From JAIQFL01 sp035295745 (GTDB lineage Bacteria > Acidobacteriota > Terriglobia > Bryobacterales > Bryobacteraceae): 64,000 nucleotides of DNA. Numbering within the stretch: the first letter of the stretch is position 1; each line of letters opens with the position of its first letter. Made by a program: the position numbers and the translations under genes. The DNA lies in NCBI GenBank assembly GCA_035295745.1, contig DATGIL010000084.1, forward strand, positions 1 to 64,000. Direction: 5' to 3'. Below are positions 60,356-64,000 of this stretch, piece after piece. The notes beneath the pieces were generated by a model. It saw only the letters and a list, made by a program, of their open reading frames with translations, searched no databases and was not told where the DNA came from.

Positions 60356-62434
60356 TTAGTTGCCCAAAGTCTCGGATACCGGACCACGGGTGACGCCGCC
60401 AGGCGTGACCACGAGGGCCAGGTAGCCCATCGCCAGGTTGCGTGCGCCGAGATCGCTGACAAACGCGAACCCGTGAGCAAACTGGAAGTTGCACTGGGCG
60501 AACACATAACCCTGGAATCCGTTGGCGAGAACCGAAGCGAGGTTGACTGCGACGGTTCCGGTGGCAACCGGAGCTTCCTTGGTTAGATCCGTTCCGTTGA
60601 TGCCGGTCGCCGGGAACTTGCCGGTGCCGTCATACCAGCTCAACTTGCAGACACCTGCCTGCGGAGAAGTGCCGATCGGATCGGTCGAAGTGTTTGCGAT
60701 AGACAGACCGGTGTCAAAGCCGTTCTGGTTGGTGACGAACGGATAGAGCAACAGAGTCTGGCAGAGCGTGATGCTGAACAGGTTCTTCGGAGTGGAAGTG
60801 TCAGCGAACCGCGGAATCGTGAGGCTCGAAGAAGCGGCTGCACCGGTGGTCGCCGGGAAAGCGGGCGGCGTCGGAGCATAGCTCATGTTGGCGGTCACGG
60901 TCCCAGTCGCCGGAGAATTGGCGTTCTGGTTCGCGGTATAGCTGGTCCACACACCGAAGCTGAAGGTTTCGGTTGCGGCCGGGTTGGTGTTCTCAACTTC
61001 CCAAACCGCTTCGGCGGTGCCGTTGACGGGTAGGATTTCCACGAGAGCGGTGGGGGTCCCGTTGGGCCCGACGGAGTTGGTGGCAGTCAGCTCGGGAGCC
61101 GCGCCGACAGCGCCGTTGGCATCCGGGGTGGTTTCGCCGTTAACGAGAGCCGCGAACGAGGTGGCGCTGTTGCCGTTCGGACGGGCCGGGTTGCCAGGAG
61201 AGGTGGCGCTGTTGCCGCCGCCGACCGAGGTAACGTTGAACAGCGTAACGTAGATGTGTACGCCAGTCGGGATGTTGTTGAAGACAGCCTTGAGACGGGT
61301 GCCGTAATCGGCAAGACCAACTGCCGTGAAGGAGGTCGGAACGCCGCCGGTGAGGCCGGTGCTCGTGATCGGATATATGAATCCGGATTCCGAGTTGTAG
61401 ATGACGCCGGGGATATTCTGCAACGTCGAAGCTTGTCCAGCACCCGGTGTCGCCGATTGCGGGAACACGCGGGTCTTGAACGCAGTTCCGAAGTTCTCGG
61501 AGAACCGCAGGAAGCCTACGGCAGCGAGAGTTCCGTTAGCAGAACCAAGCGAAACGCTGGTGCACTGCAGGAAGGTGTTGGTGACGCTGCTATTCGCAGC
61601 AGCCGAGAACGCGGTGCTGAGACCAGGTTGAATGAAACCAACATTGAGAACGGGGTTGTTCACGGGCAGCGAGGTGGAACCGCTGATCGAGACCGACGCC
61701 ACGGCCGGGGTCACGCCATTGAGGAGGCCGCCACCGAGCGCGCTAACGTTCAGACGGATGTTGGTCATGCGGTACACGCGGCTGGAACCAGAGGTGACCG
61801 GAGGCAGAACCGGAATACCGGGGAAGGTCATCTGATTGCCGTTCACGTAGCCCAGGAACAGGTTGGCCGCCGGAGCGGTCGCCGTGCAGGCGCTGCCGGA
61901 GACCGTGGTGCAGCTCAACATCACCGGAATCGTGCCGGCCGCGGGATTCGCGGGGTTCACGAAGGTGTTCTTGACGGTCTGAATGCAACCACCAGGACCC
62001 GCACCAGCCAGGAAGCCGCCCGTCGAGAAGCAGGGGTTCTGGGCCAGAGCCGGACCGGTGCCGGGGATCGTCGGGGTAAGACCCGAACCCGGCTCGTCAA
62101 TCAAGAGCACGCCTTCCGAGATATTCTGAGTCGGGCCACCATTCAGGTTGGCAGTCGTCAAAATACGGCTCGTTACGTTGGCACCGAGACTAACCGTGAT
62201 GTTAGCCGTGGGAACAATTGAATTATCCGCGAGTTGGGCGCCACCAGTGCAGCTCAGCACGATGTCGCCGATCAGTTCCGTCAGCCCTTCCGAACGGAGC
62301 TGTGGGGGAACTGCGACGGATGCGGTGCATTGCAACGAACCAACACCGCCACCACTAGGGACTTGCGCGCTGGCCAACCCGGCGAAAAGGGTGAGCACAG
62401 CAGCCGCAATAATCCATCTGCGAAAATCTACCAT
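60356..62434 (-). CDS. Secreted surface protein of unknown function
   Basis: 692 residues. AAGGAG lies six to eleven bases before the ATG. A signal peptide (RRWIIAAAVLTLFAGLASA) is followed by a beta-rich, Ser/Thr/Asn/Gly-rich body with few charges, containing 'LRSEGLTELIGDIVLSCTGG' and a C-terminal 'LLYPFVTNQNGFDTGLSIANTS' domain found in acidobacterial exported proteins. Consensus promoter, long structured leader, strong ribosome binding site and terminator all point to high expression. It may be a surface-layer or abundant outer-surface protein, but this is inference. Confidence 0.8.
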   Translation of the reverse strand: MVDFRRWIIAAAVLTLFAGLASAQVPSGGGVGSLQCTASVAVPPQLRSEGLTELIGDIVLSCTGGAQLADNSIVPTANITVSLGANVTSRILTTANLNGGPTQNISEGVLLIDEPGSGLTPTIPGTGPALAQNPCFSTGGFLAGAGPGGCIQTVKNTFVNPANPAAGTIPVMLSCTTVSGSACTATAPAANLFLGYVNGNQMTFPGIPVLPPVTSGSSRVYRMTNIRLNVSALGGGLLNGVTPAVASVSISGSTSLPVNNPVLNVGFIQPGLSTAFSAAANSSVTNTFLQCTSVSLGSANGTLAAVGFLRFSENFGTAFKTRVFPQSATPGAGQASTLQNIPGVIYNSESGFIYPITSTGLTGGVPTSFTAVGLADYGTRLKAVFNNIPTGVHIYVTLFNVTSVGGGNSATSPGNPARPNGNSATSFAALVNGETTPDANGAVGAAPELTATNSVGPNGTPTALVEILPVNGTAEAVWEVENTNPAATETFSFGVWTSYTANQNANSPATGTVTANMSYAPTPPAFPATTGAAASSSLTIPRFADTSTPKNLFSITLCQTLLLYPFVTNQNGFDTGLSIANTSTDPIGTSPQAGVCKLSWYDGTGKFPATGINGTDLTKEAPVATGTVAVNLASVLANGFQGYVFAQCNFQFAHGFAFVSDLGARNLAMGYLALVVTPGGVTRGPVSETLGN

Positions 62435-62696
62435 TTCCTTCTCCTTGTAAATTGCAAAATTGAATCGGTCGAAGTTCTCTTTTTCAACCTGAGCCTCAAA
62501 TCAACCTTAAAAAAACTGTTCAGCTACCTAGGGAACTTCTCCGTGTCGGGCGGAGAGTAACTTTCCAGCGGTCGTTTAGCCGACCACCGGGCCTTACTGA
62601 AGCTTTGTCCTAACGGCACATGCTTAGTGCTTTAGTTTTGTCTTCTGTGCTCGTTGGACACAAACACAAGATTGCACACTACAAACCAAACGCGGT
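62435..62696 (-). promoter_or_regulatory. Long structured 5' leader of the 692-residue surface protein gene
   Basis: About 260 bases of untranslated leader if transcription starts ~62697. It contains two clean hairpins: GGTCG/CGACC around GCTAAA, and CTCCG/CGGAG around CCCGACA, plus an A/T-rich stretch before the ribosome binding site. It fits no riboswitch class that I recognise. Confidence 0.5.
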
Positions 62697-62703
62697 AAAG
62701 ATA

Positions 62704-62732
62704 TTCATAACTGATTGCACGCCCAGTGTCAA
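62704..62732 (-). promoter_or_regulatory. Sigma-70-type promoter for the surface protein gene
   Basis: Minus strand: consensus -35 TTGACA (62732-62727), 17-base spacer, -10 TATGAA (62709-62704). Confidence 0.75.
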
Positions 62733-62862
62733 GAGAAATTCTTTCCCTTCAACGCGGAACGGAGCTTTTGCTCGCCTGTTCTCATTATGCAAGGCTGCCC
62801 GATTTAACCACGTTCCGAGCGCCCGCGTCAATAGTTTCACACCGAATCGTCTCATTTTTTCG

Positions 62863-64000
62863 CTACTGCAATGCTAGAGTTACGGTATTACTCAGGTATC
62901 CCCCCTGTTTGAGGGTAAGCGGAATTCCCAACCCTGGAGGCGTGGTCAACGGGATCAGGACGTTCACCTGATATTCGCCGGGAATTCCGGGGGTTAGCCC
63001 AGCGAAATCGACCGCTAATTCCTGTCCATTTAGCACCACTGTAACTGGGGTGCCCACCTGTGCCAGCCCAGTCTGTCCATTTACCGCTCCCAAACCCGTG
63101 GCGTAGATGCTCACCACTTTCCCACGTGCCGCCGGACTTGCCGGACCGTTCAGGCTCCCGTCCTGGTTCGCGACTGCCCCAGTGAGGGGATTTCCGACGA
63201 GAAAAACCGCTGGCGCCACAGCAGCGATCGAGACACTCTGGCTCGCGCTGCCGAATGCCGATTGAATGTTGAGTGTGTGGGTGCCCGGCGGCATATCGAT
63301 CGGGATGACGCCATTGAGCTGAAAGGTTGTCGTTGAGGTGATCAGCACCGGGGATCCGTCGAGGTCGGCAGTGGTGGCTGTTCCGGCGCCGGACAAACCT
63401 GTGCCGAAAACCGTCATCGCCCCTCCCGGCGCCAGTCCGCCAGTGAGTGTGGCGCTATTGACCGCCGCCCCCGGCTGCAAACTTAACTGCTCCGCGACTA
63501 TATCCAGGGCTAGCTGTGGACGCGTAGCTTGATATGTCTTGGAAATATTCCCGGATAGGTCGGTCATCGCGCCATTTGACGCCAAGTCGGTAATAGAGGC
63601 CCGGTAGGGCTGATCCGCGCCCAAGCTCATTTGGTATACCGGCTGCAAACCGTCGCAGACCTGAAATCGCGAGATCAACCCTCCAGTTGCGGGATGCCCG
63701 GCCGAATCGACCGCATCCCAGAAATCGACCGGCAATCCGCAAGGTCCAGCCGGCGATTGAAGATCCAGGACTAATTTCGACATCAGATCCGGAGGTTGGG
63801 ACAACGCCGTCGCCAAAAACCTGGTGCCGCTCGGATTGCCAATCGCAAACTCGACCGTTCCCGTCAGGATGCCTTTCCAATTTCCGCCTGCCACTGTGAA
63901 CCCGTTCAGATAATCGTTCAGGCTGCTTCGGGCGAACAGAGGACTCGGGTCCTGGATCACGATAGAACCATCGGCGGAAATCCCCGTCGCGACTACATAA
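62863..64000 (-). CDS. Secreted protein with TIGR03437-type C-terminal domain, 5' end beyond window
   Basis: The frame is open through the window end, so the gene is 5'-truncated here (~378 codons visible). The visible N-part (YVVATGISADGSIVIQDPSP) reads as the interior of an exported beta-rich protein. The C-terminal ~210 residues follow the 'Solibacter' domain: SATLTGGLAPGGAMTVFGTGLS, IDMPPGTHTLNIQSAFG, GKVVSIYATGLGAVNGQ, and FAGLTPGIPGEYQVNVLIPL. The gene stop lies ~130 bases upstream of the promoter of the next minus-strand gene. Confidence 0.85.
   Translation of the reverse strand, partial: YVVATGISADGSIVIQDPSPLFARSSLNDYLNGFTVAGGNWKGILTGTVEFAIGNPSGTRFLATALSQPPDLMSKLVLDLQSPAGPCGLPVDFWDAVDSAGHPATGGLISRFQVCDGLQPVYQMSLGADQPYRASITDLASNGAMTDLSGNISKTYQATRPQLALDIVAEQLSLQPGAAVNSATLTGGLAPGGAMTVFGTGLSGAGTATTADLDGSPVLITSTTTFQLNGVIPIDMPPGTHTLNIQSAFGSASQSVSIAAVAPAVFLVGNPLTGAVANQDGSLNGPASPAARGKVVSIYATGLGAVNGQTGLAQVGTPVTVVLNGQELAVDFAGLTPGIPGEYQVNVLIPLTTPPGLGIPLTLKQGGYLSNTVTLALQ

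Noticed and set aside
1..64000. rRNA or tRNA genes
   Set aside because: I found no tRNA cloverleaf or rRNA signature on either strand by eye; a covariance search would be needed to be certain.

Overview
The window looks like a chromosomal segment of an Acidobacteriota soil bacterium of the Solibacter/Bryobacter type. The evidence is family content: several secreted proteins ending in the 'Solibacter' C-terminal domain (TIGR03437 type), a tandem TIGR03435-type protein, a VWFA-related acidobacterial protein (TIGR03436 type), a DUF1501/DUF1549-DUF1553 pair, and many exported repeat or Ig-like proteins. Base composition is high-GC throughout, except for an AT-richer patch beside an insertion sequence.

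Layout. 1-6.4 kb: a zinc-ribbon protein, a secreted matrixin-like metalloprotease, an HD-GYP phosphodiesterase, an unknown protein, then an ergothioneine pair egtB-egtD followed by a GNAT acetyltransferase. 6.7-13.3 kb (minus strand): four genes joined by 4-bp ATGA overlaps: tandem TIGR03435 protein, small membrane protein, HTTM membrane protein, and a very large subtilase-fold protein that has lost its catalytic Asp and His. 13.4-16.0 kb (minus): a secreted Cys/Gly-repeat protein, a thioredoxin-fold protein and a TPR lipoprotein. 16.3-23.3 kb (plus): exported unknown, tannase/feruloyl esterase, Tat-exported sugar isomerase-like protein, MarR-GNAT fusion, and an ABC exporter pair. 23.3-28.5 kb: VWFA protein, a DD(35)E insertion sequence with an AT-rich tail, a nucleoside deaminase and a TPR protein. 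28.5-36.3 kb: repeat-rich DNA, DUF1501 and DUF1549/1553 proteins, a TIGR03437 protein, an alpha/beta hydrolase, and an array of five and a half ~115-bp tandem repeats. 36.3-39.9 kb: yjbQ, glmS, purS and a PEP-CTERM protein.

40.1-57.1 kb (minus) is a complete division and cell-wall (dcw) cluster read mraZ-rsmH-ftsL-ftsI-murE-murF-mraY-murD-ftsW-[S23 gene]-murG-murC-ftsQ-ftsA-ftsZ. It lacks murB and ddl. Its products make lipid II in the cytoplasm (MurC-G, MraY), then polymerise and crosslink it at the septum (FtsW, FtsI), organised by FtsZ/FtsA/FtsQ/FtsL. 57.2-64 kb holds a Uma2-family nuclease and three large secreted surface proteins, the last cut by the window end.

The most unusual observations are: (1) a four-helix-bundle (S23) gene lodged between ftsW and murG, bracketed by inverted G-rich repeats that also supply the first residues of MurG; (2) a dispersed two-hairpin element, six copies, whose stems co-vary while loops and linkers stay constant, with two copies inside the dcw cluster; (3) a giant subtilase pseudoenzyme in a tightly coupled operon; (4) a secreted Cys-Gly repeat protein paired with a thioredoxin-like protein. 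No rRNA, tRNA or CRISPR array was seen.
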